From positions 1,984,001 through 2,048,000 of the forward strand of contig OZ246000.1 of assembly GCA_965230245.1 (NCBI GenBank): 64,000 nucleotides of DNA, in the 5' to 3' direction. A program made the position numbers and the translations under genes. This DNA comes from JAGNKE01 sp965230245. Lineage in GTDB: Bacteria; Pseudomonadota; Alphaproteobacteria; Micavibrionales; Micavibrionaceae. Position 1 is the first letter of the stretch. Every line of letters begins with the position of its first letter. This document shows, one piece after another, positions 43,298-51,255 of this stretch. The notes beneath the pieces are model-generated. The model was not told the DNA's origin, did no database searches, and worked only from the letters and a program-made list of their open reading frames with translations.

Positions 43298-44395
43298 TCA
43301 GGCGGCGTACTCGGTCTCCTTCTTGGCCTCAATACCGATAGCCTCGGAAACGTTCCCGTAACCGTCCTTACGTAAGAGTGTAATAAGCTCTTTGCAAATA
43401 TTCAAAACAATCTCCGGTCCTTCGTAAATAAGTCCTGTATAAAGTTGAACCAGAGAGGCGCCGGCTTTGATTTTTTCATAAGCGTGCTGCCCGTTGAAAA
43501 CCCCTCCAACTCCTATAATCGGTAGCTTTCCGCCCGTCAGGGTATAGAAGTTACGGATAACTTCGGTAGACATGTCACGCACGGGCGCACCGCTCAGCCC
43601 ACCGGGGCGCGCACGATAGGCTTTATCCAGATAATCAGGGCGCGAGATCGTAGTATTCGTCAGAATGATTCCGTCAATCTCCGATTTCAAAAGCGTCTCC
43701 GCAATCCCTTCCTGTGCTTCTTCGGTCAGATCAGGCGCTAGCTTTACAAACAGCGGAGGAGGAGGGTATGCGCCTGTGGCCTGCAATTTGGCTTCAACAA
43801 GCTGCCCCAATAATTTGGCCAGTTCGTCCTTCGCCTGCAAATCACGAAGCCCTGCCGTATTCGGAGAGGAAATATTCACCGTCATGTAATCAGACTTGAT
43901 CGCAAGCGCCTTGATCAGCTTCACGTAATCCTGCGCCGGATCGGTCGTATCTTTGTTCATGCCGATATTGATGCCAACAACACCTGCACGTTTTTCATCG
44001 CTGGATAAAAACGCATCCAGATTTTCTTCAAATCCTTGCAGCCCTTCATTCGGAAAACCCAGACGGTTTATTACGGATTCGCTCTTCGGATCACGAAAAA
44101 CACGTGGACGGGGATTACCGAATTGTGGCTTAGGCGTAACCGTACCGGCCTCGACAAACCCGAACCCCATTCTGAAAGCGGGGCCGATCACTTCGGCGTT
44201 TTTATCAAACCCCGCAGCCAAACCGACCGGATTGCTAAACGTCATCCCTAACACCTCCTGAGAAAGTGTATCGGACTTAAATGATTTAGGCATAGGCATC
44301 ATGCCCGACTTCAACGCGCGTAACGTCATACGGTGGGCTTTTTCAGGTTCCATCTGGAACAGAACGGGGCGTGCAAGTTTGTATAAACCTAGCAT
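43298..44395 (-). CDS. pyrD: Dihydroorotate dehydrogenase (quinone), class 2
   Basis: Membrane-associated flavoenzyme oxidising dihydroorotate to orotate with quinone, fourth step of UMP synthesis. 365 residues with the N-terminal helical quinone-tunnel segment (about 1-40) typical of class 2. V-G-L-A-A-G-F-D-K-N near 57, N-R-L-G-F-P-N near 110, N-I-S-S-P-N-T near 175 and T-N-T-T-I near 250 follow, then G-G-V-F-N near 305. Follows pgsA on the same strand. Confidence 0.96.
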   Translation of the reverse strand: MLGLYKLARPVLFQMEPEKAHRMTLRALKSGMMPMPKSFKSDTLSQEVLGMTFSNPVGLAAGFDKNAEVIGPAFRMGFGFVEAGTVTPKPQFGNPRPRVFRDPKSESVINRLGFPNEGLQGFEENLDAFLSSDEKRAGVVGINIGMNKDTTDPAQDYVKLIKALAIKSDYMTVNISSPNTAGLRDLQAKDELAKLLGQLVEAKLQATGAYPPPPLFVKLAPDLTEEAQEGIAETLLKSEIDGIILTNTTISRPDYLDKAYRARPGGLSGAPVRDMSTEVIRNFYTLTGGKLPIIGVGGVFNGQHAYEKIKAGASLVQLYTGLIYEGPEIVLNICKELITLLRKDGYGNVSEAIGIEAKKETEYAA

Positions 44396-44478
44396 GTCTA
44401 AAAAATTACGGGATTTCAGGACTCTGGTCTAGGCATCCAAAACCCGTGCACAAGGATATCCACAGCCAAGATCGCCTG

Positions 44479-45045
44479 CTACTCTTCTTTCATATGCTTC
44501 ATACCCGCCATCAGGTATTGCGTTCCCGTAATCACGGTAAACGCCGTCGCAATCAAAAGCGTAATCAGCCCGATCGAAAGCGCGTAAGGCGCATAGGAGC
44601 CGAGAATAAGAAAACCTGTCGAAACCATCTGCACGGTTGTTTTCCACTTCGCGAGAACAGTTACGGGCATTTTCACGTTTTTGGGGCCGAGAAATTCCCG
44701 CAATCCCGAAACCATAAATTCCCGCGCAAAAATCAGGATCACACAAATCAGCCAAAGCCCTTCGATGCGACCGAACGCGACCAGAAGAATGAGCAGCGTC
44801 GAAACAAAAATCTTGTCTGAGATCGGATCAAGAAACGTCCCGAGCGGCGTAATCTGGTTCAGCTTGCGCGCAACATACCCGTCAAAGAAATCCGTCACCG
44901 CGCTGATCACATAAATGATGAAACACAGCCAAGCCGCCCACGCGCCCCAGCTGGCCTCAAGATAAAACAGCGCAATAATAACCGGCAGCAGCAGGATCCG
45001 CGCAATGGTCAGGATGTTGGCAATGTTGTTTTTGATAAAGCTCAT
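44479..45045 (-). CDS. pgsA: CDP-diacylglycerol-glycerol-3-phosphate 3-phosphatidyltransferase
   Basis: Integral membrane enzyme of phosphatidylglycerol synthesis. 188 residues with several membrane helices. The CDP-alcohol phosphotransferase motif D-x2-D-G-x2-A-R-x8-G-x3-D-x3-D is present as D-F-F-D-G-Y-V-A-R ... G-T-F-L-D-P-I-S-D near 52-78. AGGA lies 6 nt upstream of the ATG. It starts 8 bp after the EEP-family gene, so both are likely co-transcribed. Confidence 0.95.
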   Translation of the reverse strand: MSFIKNNIANILTIARILLLPVIIALFYLEASWGAWAAWLCFIIYVISAVTDFFDGYVARKLNQITPLGTFLDPISDKIFVSTLLILLVAFGRIEGLWLICVILIFAREFMVSGLREFLGPKNVKMPVTVLAKWKTTVQMVSTGFLILGSYAPYALSIGLITLLIATAFTVITGTQYLMAGMKHMKEE

Positions 45046-45053
45046 AAAAAATC

Positions 45054-46079
45054 CTATTTTACTTCAAACGTCGCAATGATCGGGTAGTGATCCGATCCCA
45101 TCGCGGGGCCGCGCCGTTTTTCCAACAATTCAAGATGACCCTTATGCAGGATATGGTCAATCGGGATTTGAAACAGCGGCACGGCAAAATGGGAAGGCCA
45201 GCTTGGGATCGGCGAGAGAGTAGTGTACTCGTTCTTAAGACCCGTTCGCCCGACCAGAGTTTTAAAATGCGGGGAATAAGGCGTGCAGTTCCAATCCCCG
45301 ACCATCACGATATTTTCCGCATGATCATGTTCTATCGCACGGGCAACGGTGAACAGATCTTCGTTGCGCTGTTTGGCAAGGCTGGCGCTCATTGGCGGCG
45401 GCGGGTGAATAGCATAGAGCGAAAGGGTTTGATCATCCCCTAGATCCAAAACCGCATGGATATAAAAATTCGTTAGAGCATGCCGCTCGGTATACGTCAC
45501 ATTGCTCGAAACAATAGGAAAGCGGCTAAACACCATCTGCCCGAATGCATTATGGCGTACCTCCTGCACACGATACGGATACATCCCGCGCAAACTTTCC
45601 ATCGCGATCTGGTGCGAAAGCCGCGCCTCTTGAATCACCAACACATCCGGCTCATGAACAACCAGCCATCTTAAAAAATCTGTATGCTCTGTAATCTTAT
45701 GGCGGCGATTGTAATGCATGACCTTGATCGTCTTCGCACCCTCAGCGGCCACTTTCGGCGCGCCGTAACTCGCGCTCATAAAAATCTGCCCGAAAGAAAG
45801 CAGCGCAATCGCAAAACAAACGCCGCCCCAATACAAACGCCGCTTACACGCAAAAAAAGCAAAAAAGATCAGCCCGCCGATAGCATATTGCTGGAGAAAA
45901 TGCCGGAACAAATCCGCAAACCAGTGCGCGGATGCAAAGACGGAAAGCGCAAAAGAGGCACAAAGCACAACAGTGAAAAATATCGCCCAATTATCCAGCG
46001 TATCCGGTTTTGACACGCGCTTTGTTATAGACACATCGGAAGAAGCTGAAGAATGTTTGTCGTCGTCTGAATTGTTCAT
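45054..46079 (-). CDS. Membrane-bound endonuclease/exonuclease/phosphatase family protein
   Basis: 341 residues. Three membrane helices (about 30-50, 60-80, 85-103) precede an EEP catalytic domain (about 118-340) probably on the periplasmic side. Catalytic motifs: Q-E-A (Glu) near 153, H-P-P-P near 223, G-D-W-N-C-T-P near 260, I-D-H-I-L near 311 and G-S-D-H-Y-P-I near the end. Family members act on nucleic acids, phosphoinositides or sphingomyelin, and the substrate here is not readable. Just upstream of pgsA, a phospholipid gene. Confidence 0.88.
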   Translation of the reverse strand: MNNSDDDKHSSASSDVSITKRVSKPDTLDNWAIFFTVVLCASFALSVFASAHWFADLFRHFLQQYAIGGLIFFAFFACKRRLYWGGVCFAIALLSFGQIFMSASYGAPKVAAEGAKTIKVMHYNRRHKITEHTDFLRWLVVHEPDVLVIQEARLSHQIAMESLRGMYPYRVQEVRHNAFGQMVFSRFPIVSSNVTYTERHALTNFYIHAVLDLGDDQTLSLYAIHPPPPMSASLAKQRNEDLFTVARAIEHDHAENIVMVGDWNCTPYSPHFKTLVGRTGLKNEYTTLSPIPSWPSHFAVPLFQIPIDHILHKGHLELLEKRRGPAMGSDHYPIIATFEVK

Positions 46080-46118
46080 GCCATGGGTAATACAATGGGT
46101 AATTCAATGCGGAAAAAA

Positions 46119-46934
46119 TTAAGACTCTTCAAACGCCGGAGCATGAGGATCAGTAATCCTGTAATCCGGTTTTTCAGTGCTATGCCAATCCTCATCACGC
46201 TCAAGCAAGGCCTGCCAGATGATAGGATTGTCATGCGCCATCACACTCAGAGGGTCATCATCCTCATACGTATAAAGTGTAGAACCGTCAGGAAACTCGA
46301 TGGCCTCTGTCGTTTCCAACCAGACAAGACCCGCGGTAGGTAACTTGTCAGCAGCGCCGTGTCCGATAACCCCGCCGCCTGAATTCTCGTGAATAAGAGT
46401 GTAGCTGTCCATATCAACTCGTCCTTCGATTAGGCTTCTGCGCAAAAATTCAACAGTGGGCACAGCATTTGCACCACAGGGCTGTGTCTTGAAAAAACGG
46501 CGGTCACGAGATGCTATAACAAGCGTATTCGGATCGCCCAGTACAGGCAAAGAAGGATCATAATGACGTGTTTTGCCGGGAGTATTTCCAAAATCCTCAG
46601 AAAAAACAATATGCTCAAAGTCTGGGTCAACAACAGAAGCTATAGACTGCTCTCCCGCATCTTTTTGAGTAGGGTCACGCTTGCGCAGGGCATCAAATTC
46701 AGGTGTGCGATAAATATAGATTTTGGCAGGGTTAAGGTCTATCCATGTCGTACGGTCATAGCCTTTAGTCGTTCCATACAATAATTCATCAAGAACAGTG
46801 CTGGTCATTCGTAAATTATAAGACCGTGAAAGGATATCAAGAACATCATCTCCGCCGAGAGCATCAAAAGTCTTGGGACCGTATATATCACTGACAAAAT
46901 CGGTATCCAGAAATAGAAAAGGCTTAGCGCTCAT
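46119..46934 (-). CDS. PIN-like putative nuclease with C-terminal extension, second gene of a module
   Basis: 271 residues, no signal peptide. The first 150 residues show a PIN-type acidic series: D10 in F-L-D-T-D, E50 in V-L-D-E-L-L-Y-G, D92/E95 in D-A-G-E-Q-S-I-A, and D144 in I-A-S-R-D-R-R-F-F. The D-x-G-E-x-x-I and R-D-x-R patterns recall DUF3368-type PIN domains. The last 120 residues are of unknown fold. Its ATG overlaps the stop of the partner gene by 4 bp (46931-46934), so the two are translationally coupled. It could be a toxin or an RNA-processing nuclease. Confidence 0.65.
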   Translation of the reverse strand: MSAKPFLFLDTDFVSDIYGPKTFDALGGDDVLDILSRSYNLRMTSTVLDELLYGTTKGYDRTTWIDLNPAKIYIYRTPEFDALRKRDPTQKDAGEQSIASVVDPDFEHIVFSEDFGNTPGKTRHYDPSLPVLGDPNTLVIASRDRRFFKTQPCGANAVPTVEFLRRSLIEGRVDMDSYTLIHENSGGGVIGHGAADKLPTAGLVWLETTEAIEFPDGSTLYTYEDDDPLSVMAHDNPIIWQALLERDEDWHSTEKPDYRITDPHAPAFEES

Positions 46935-47566
46935 CTTGGCCCCGCTTTTTTAAGGCCGCATGCGTTCATAACACTCGCACCTGCACTGCGTCTGAGAGCA
47001 AAAATAAGTCTCCAGTCATCCGCCGCATCCGCTAATAACGTCAACGCATGATTTGTTATCAGCACCCCAAGCTGGTCTTCAACAAAAAGCGGCATATCCC
47101 TGCGCAACCCTTCGCCGTAAATGAACCAAAGTTCAGGATTTGCCTCATAAGCATCCTGCAAAATTTTTAGGGCAACATCCTTATCAATGGATAAACGCTC
47201 ATCCAAAACCCACTCGGGAACATCCTGAAGTTCGAACCCCTCGGTCGGAATATCGGCAAGCCCCTTGGCCTTACGTATACGCCGCGATAGCTCGTAAGCC
47301 AGATCAATCAGGCCGAGATAATCCGTTGGCAGAGGCATCGTTTTGGATACCTTCTCCATAACATCGGCAATAATATTGATATACGGTTCATGATGAACGA
47401 ATGTGCGGCTTTCGTTTTCAGCAAAAAAAACATCCGTCAGAGCATCTTTATAGTTTTTTTCAAGCTCCGAAATAATCGCATCCGTCATCTCCTGTGAACA
47501 GTGCTCATCACGCTCTACGGGAAGAACGGGCAGGGGAAGAAGTTTTTCATCAGGCACAATCATCAT
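46931..47566 (-). CDS. Unknown helical protein, first gene of a module with the PIN-like gene
   Basis: 211 residues, predicted mostly helical and acidic, with no signal peptide or membrane helix. The start may be either of two tandem ATGs (47566 or 47563). A -10-like TATAAA lies 3-6 nt upstream and there is no ribosome site, so a leaderless message is possible. No family recognised. Coupling to the PIN-like gene suggests it is that protein's partner or inhibitor, but it is larger than most antitoxins and has no visible DNA-binding motif. Confidence 0.65.
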   Translation of the reverse strand: MMIVPDEKLLPLPVLPVERDEHCSQEMTDAIISELEKNYKDALTDVFFAENESRTFVHHEPYINIIADVMEKVSKTMPLPTDYLGLIDLAYELSRRIRKAKGLADIPTEGFELQDVPEWVLDERLSIDKDVALKILQDAYEANPELWFIYGEGLRRDMPLFVEDQLGVLITNHALTLLADAADDWRLIFALRRSAGASVMNACGLKKAGPR

Positions 47567-47606
47567 AATTTTATAAGATGTTTTCTAAGGGCTTGCAAAA
47601 TAAAAC

Positions 47607-47638
47607 AAAAGACCCGTAAACAAAATCACGGATCTTTT
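47607..47638 (-). terminator. Terminator after ctrA
   Basis: On the minus strand an 11-bp stem (47628-47638 with 47607-47617, one G-U pair) with a 10-nt loop runs into a T-rich tract (TTTTGTTTTATTTT). It is near-symmetrical and could also stop transcription arriving from the other side. A second small hairpin CTGTCA/TGACAG lies at 47694-47712, closer to the ctrA stop. Confidence 0.7.
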
Positions 47639-47718
47639 AAAAATATGTGCCCTAACAACCGATAGCGGAGGGTAATGGAGCCGATAAGAAAGACTGTCAA
47701 TCTTCGTGACAGAAATTT

Positions 47719-48420
47719 CTAACCGTTTGCAGCTTTTTTATCGGCTTCCGGATCACGCAGCACATAGCCGCGCCCCCACACTGTTTCGATGTAATTGCTT
47801 CCGTCCGTTGCTTCCGCCAGCTTTTTACGAAGCTTGCAGATAAAGACGTCAATAATTTTAACTTCCGGCTCGTCCATACCGCCGTAAAGATGGTTCAGGA
47901 ACATTTCCTTCGTCAGCGTCGTACCCTTACGAAGGGAAAGCAATTCCAGAATACCGTATTCCTTACCCGTCAGATGCAACGGCTTGCCGTCAGCCTCAAC
48001 GGTACGGGTATCAAGGTTCACCTTGACCTTTCCTGTCTCGATAATGCTCTGGGAATGTCCCTGTGAACGGCGGACAATTGCCTGAATTCTCGCGACAAGC
48101 TCGCGCTTGTCAAACGGCTTGGTCAGATAGTCATCCGCGCCAAAGCCCAGCCCCTTGATCTTGTTATCCAGCTCGGTCAGACCTGAGAGGATAAGAATAG
48201 GCGTTTCCACCTTCGCGGCACGAAGCTGTTTTAAAACGTCGTACCCGTCCATGTCCGGTAACATCAGATCAAGAATGATAATGTCGTAATCGTAAATCTT
48301 TCCGATCTCAAGGCCGTCCTCGCCCAGATCAGTCGTGTCAACAATATAGCCTTCGGATTTGAGCATAAGCTCAATACTTTTGGCGGTTGAGGTGTCGTCT
48401 TCTACTAACAATACACGCAT
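47719..48420 (-). CDS. ctrA: Cell-cycle master response regulator CtrA
   Basis: DNA-binding response regulator that controls flagellar, chemotaxis, division and replication genes in alphaproteobacteria. 233 residues from ATG 48418-48420, with AGGGGA 6 nt upstream; a frame extending to 48522 is not supported. The receiver domain has E7-D8-D9 and phosphoacceptor D51. The OmpR-type winged helix (about 127-225) includes L-T-G-K-E-Y-G-I-L-E-L-L and V-F-I-C-K-L-R-K-K-L, as in Caulobacter CtrA. Divergent from fliI; the shared gap is rich in TTAAC half-sites. Confidence 0.97.
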   Translation of the reverse strand: MRVLLVEDDTSTAKSIELMLKSEGYIVDTTDLGEDGLEIGKIYDYDIIILDLMLPDMDGYDVLKQLRAAKVETPILILSGLTELDNKIKGLGFGADDYLTKPFDKRELVARIQAIVRRSQGHSQSIIETGKVKVNLDTRTVEADGKPLHLTGKEYGILELLSLRKGTTLTKEMFLNHLYGGMDEPEVKIIDVFICKLRKKLAEATDGSNYIETVWGRGYVLRDPEADKKAANG

Positions 48421-48484
48421 AAGTTTTCCCCTAGTGATAAAGCGTAAGAATAAGTGCCAGTGATACAAAGCAAAATTGCATTTG

Positions 48485-48554
48485 TTAACTAATATATTAA
48501 CAAATATTAAAAAGGTTAACAAACCCTTTATCCGAATTAACTATTTTGGTTAAC
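48485..48554. promoter_or_regulatory. Cluster of TTAAC half-sites between ctrA and fliI
   Basis: TTAAC occurs at 48485-48489, 48497-48501, 48516-48520, 48537-48541 and 48550-48554, with another TTAA at 48507. The CtrA box of Caulobacter is TTAA-N7-TTAAC; here the spacings are 8, 6, 5, 17 and 9. It is a plausible binding region for CtrA acting on its own gene and fliI, but no pair has the exact classical spacing. Confidence 0.45.
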
Positions 48555-48635
48555 AAGAAATCTGAAAAAACATGCTAAAAAGACTTCTAAGGTCAAAATT
48601 AAAACAAAAATATAACAAAATCATTATACATCAAT

Positions 48636-50024
48636 ATGATAGAGTCTATTTATTTCACGAAAACTGCTGTAAAATGGCGCCATGGATCGTTTAGCCTCCC
48701 TGTAAAATCGAAACCCGAAACCCGCATCTCCGCTATGCACCAAACGGAAACTTTCGGTGAAGTCACTAAGGTTCTGGGGCTTTTGGTTGAAATTGCAGGG
48801 TTTTCGCAAACCTTGTCGATTGGTGCACACGTCCATCTACGCCCGAATGACAAAACAGATATTCCTTGCGAAGTCATTGGTTTCAAAGACAAAAAGGCGC
48901 TTCTCATGCCCTTCGGCACGCTTGAAGGCGTCGGGCTGGGCTGCAAAGCCTACATTCAGGATAAACTGCCGATCATCACACCCAACGACACATGGCTGGG
49001 GCGCGTCATCAACGGTATGGGCGAGCCGATAGACGGTAAAGGTCCGCTTTCGCACGGAACCACGGAAATCCCGCTGAGGAACAGAGCGCCCGAACCGCAT
49101 TCCCGTCAAAGACTTGGCCCCCAACTTGATCTGGGCGTACGTGCCGTCAATGCCTTTCTGCCGTTAAGACAGGGGCAGAGAATGGGCATTTTCTCAGGCT
49201 CCGGTGTCGGGAAATCCGTTCTGCTCTCGATGATGGCGCGCTACACCACCGCCGATGTCTCCGTGATTGGACTGGTCGGCGAGCGGGGCCGTGAGGTACA
49301 GGAATTTTTGGAAGATGACCTCGGGGAAGACGGACTGAAACGCTCTGTCGTTGTCGTCGCAACGGGGGATGAGCCGGCGCTGATGCGCCGCCAAGCAGCA
49401 TATGTCACTTTATCTCTTGCCGAATATTTCCGTGATCAGGGCAAACAGGTGCTCTGCCTCATCGACTCGGTCACACGCTTTGCCATGGCACAGCGTGAAA
49501 TCGGCCTCTCTGCGGGAGAGCCGCCAACATCCAAAGGCTACCCCCCGACCACATTCGGCGAACTTGCAAGACTTCTGGAAAGAGCGGGGCCGGGAGGCCC
49601 CAATCAGGGCTTCATCACGGGGTTGTTCTCTGTCCTTGTCGAAGGGGATGACCACAACGAGCCGATCTCAGATGCCGCCCGCGGGATTCTTGACGGTCAC
49701 ATTGTAATGGATCGCCGCATAGCCGATCGCGGCCGCTACCCCGCCATTGATATCTTGAAATCCATCTCCCGTTCCATGCCGGGTATATTCTCCGACTGGC
49801 AGAACGCGGTCATCATCCGTGCCAAGCAAATCATAACCACATATGAAGACATGGAAGAGCTTATCCGTCTTGGAGCGTACCGGAAAGGCACAGACCCCGC
49901 TGTTGACGAGGCTATCCGCCTGTATCCGCAAATCGAGAAGTTCCTCTCTCAAAACAAAGACAATTCCGCGACCATCGAACAAAGTTTTCAGGAACTGGCT
50001 CTGATATTAGGCATGAGCGAATAA
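48636..50024 (+). CDS. fliI: Flagellar export ATPase FliI
   Basis: Hexameric ATPase that feeds substrates to the flagellar type III secretion gate. 462 residues. Walker A G-S-G-V-G-K-S near 190, G-L-V-G-E-R-G-R-E-V near 210, Walker B strand V-L-C-L-I-D-S-V-T-R near 275, and the C-terminal Y-R-K-G-T-D-P segment all fit. The N-terminus has about 33 residues before the usual family start. The upstream ATG lacks a ribosome site but has TATACA 5 nt before it, while M34 (48735) lacks any signal. First of the fliI-CheD-like-fliJ run. Confidence 0.95.
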   Translation: MIESIYFTKTAVKWRHGSFSLPVKSKPETRISAMHQTETFGEVTKVLGLLVEIAGFSQTLSIGAHVHLRPNDKTDIPCEVIGFKDKKALLMPFGTLEGVGLGCKAYIQDKLPIITPNDTWLGRVINGMGEPIDGKGPLSHGTTEIPLRNRAPEPHSRQRLGPQLDLGVRAVNAFLPLRQGQRMGIFSGSGVGKSVLLSMMARYTTADVSVIGLVGERGREVQEFLEDDLGEDGLKRSVVVVATGDEPALMRRQAAYVTLSLAEYFRDQGKQVLCLIDSVTRFAMAQREIGLSAGEPPTSKGYPPTTFGELARLLERAGPGGPNQGFITGLFSVLVEGDDHNEPISDAARGILDGHIVMDRRIADRGRYPAIDILKSISRSMPGIFSDWQNAVIIRAKQIITTYEDMEELIRLGAYRKGTDPAVDEAIRLYPQIEKFLSQNKDNSATIEQSFQELALILGMSE

Positions 50025-50085
50025 TTTTGCCATAATAATAAACTCTGTGTAGAACAGAACAAACAACAAGGCTTTAAGGGCTGAT

Positions 50086-50775
50086 ATGGGTGTAAGATTA
50101 GGAACAACCGCAGATACGAACAAGATTCTGGCTGATTTACTGGAGCTGCCGAAAACCAGTTTTCAGCCTAACGGCAAGGAATCGTTCGAGCCGTCGGAAA
50201 CGGTCTATGTTGATATGAACTGCGCCGGCGTCACCAAACCTGATTCTAACTACCCTGCGTTGGGAACGGACAGCCTCTCCGTCTGTATGGGCGTCATCGT
50301 CCACAATACAACCACCAAAGCAACAGGTCTGGCCCATGCGGGCGAAGATTGCGAGCAGGAAATCCGCACTATGATGCGTCACGTGGCCGAAGGCGGCGGG
50401 GACATTCAAGCACGCCTGATCGGGCCAAGAGGTCACCTCGCCAATGCGCCGAGCGTGCTCCTGCCTATTCTGGATATTCTCGCTGAATATGAGGTAGACG
50501 TCTTAAGCGCAGACTTCGGACATAAACGAGGCCCTTCCGCCGTAGCGGTGCAAGCAGACCGCTGGGAAGAGGGCGTTATCCGCGGCAGGCTTTCCGCATC
50601 CGAAATGATACAAATGCACGCCGACGACAATATGGAAGGCTGGGATCAGATGGTCAAAGAAGCTGTCGATTTTCAAGGTATGGTCAATCATCTTCCCATG
50701 ACGCATGATGGTCTGGTATATAATGGTAAAAATGATCAATCATACGATCCGGGACACGATCAAGGCCTTGGTTGA
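50086..50775 (+). CDS. CheD-like putative cysteine deamidase in the flagellar cluster
   Basis: 229 residues, no known flagellar name. A core at about 55-150 resembles CheD: Thr61, Cys67 and His84 have exactly the spacing (6 and 17) of the Thr21-Cys27-His44 triad of Thermotoga CheD. The sequence G-T-D-S-L-S-V-C aligns with the G-L-G-S-C strand, and G-L-A-H with A-M-A-H. The rest (G-G-G-D-I-Q-A-R-L-I-G, then V-L-S-A-D-F-G) follows CheD order. An N-terminal extension and an acidic Gly-rich tail are not CheD-like. It lies between fliI and fliJ, while the che operon has no cheD. Receptor or flagellar-protein deamidation is inferred. Confidence 0.65.
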   Translation: MGVRLGTTADTNKILADLLELPKTSFQPNGKESFEPSETVYVDMNCAGVTKPDSNYPALGTDSLSVCMGVIVHNTTTKATGLAHAGEDCEQEIRTMMRHVAEGGGDIQARLIGPRGHLANAPSVLLPILDILAEYEVDVLSADFGHKRGPSAVAVQADRWEEGVIRGRLSASEMIQMHADDNMEGWDQMVKEAVDFQGMVNHLPMTHDGLVYNGKNDQSYDPGHDQGLG

Positions 50776-50815
50776 TTAAATCAGACCTTTTAAATTTTTC
50801 TAGAAGCCGCAACAC

Positions 50816-51247
50816 ATGGCAAACCTGAAATCTCTTATCCGCGTCCGCAAACATGTGGTTGAACAGAAACAAAAGTTTCTGGCCGAACTCTATCGCCAGG
50901 CTGAAGAACTGGAGAACCAGAAAACAACCATGCTCAATCAAATGAAAAAAGAGCAGGAAACTCTAAAAGAAATGCCTGCGGAGATGATCGGCTTCTTCGG
51001 CGCATATTCGGAAGCGGTCAAAGCCCGCGTCGAAGACATCGAAGATGCGCAAAAAAAACTCGAAACCCGCATCACAATCGCTCAGGATGATATGCGTGAT
51101 GCCTTTGGCGAACTGCGCAAGATCGAACTCATTCAGGAAAAACGCGACCGCGAAGAGGCTGCTAAACGCGCAAAGAAAGAAATGCAGGAAATGGATGAAA
51201 TCGGGTTGGGCACGTACCGCAATCAGCAAGAAGACGAAACCGTCTGA
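50816..51247 (+). CDS. fliJ: FliJ-like flagellar export chaperone
   Basis: 143 residues, almost entirely charged coiled coil (Glu, Lys, Gln heptads from about 10 to 130), as expected of FliJ, the stalk-like partner of the FliI ring. Sequence identity in this family is low, so the call rests on size, coiled-coil content and position after fliI. It converges with the fliK-like gene, with 8 bp between the stops. Confidence 0.8.
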   Translation: MANLKSLIRVRKHVVEQKQKFLAELYRQAEELENQKTTMLNQMKKEQETLKEMPAEMIGFFGAYSEAVKARVEDIEDAQKKLETRITIAQDDMRDAFGELRKIELIQEKRDREEAAKRAKKEMQEMDEIGLGTYRNQQEDETV

Positions 51248-51255
51248 TCCGTGTT

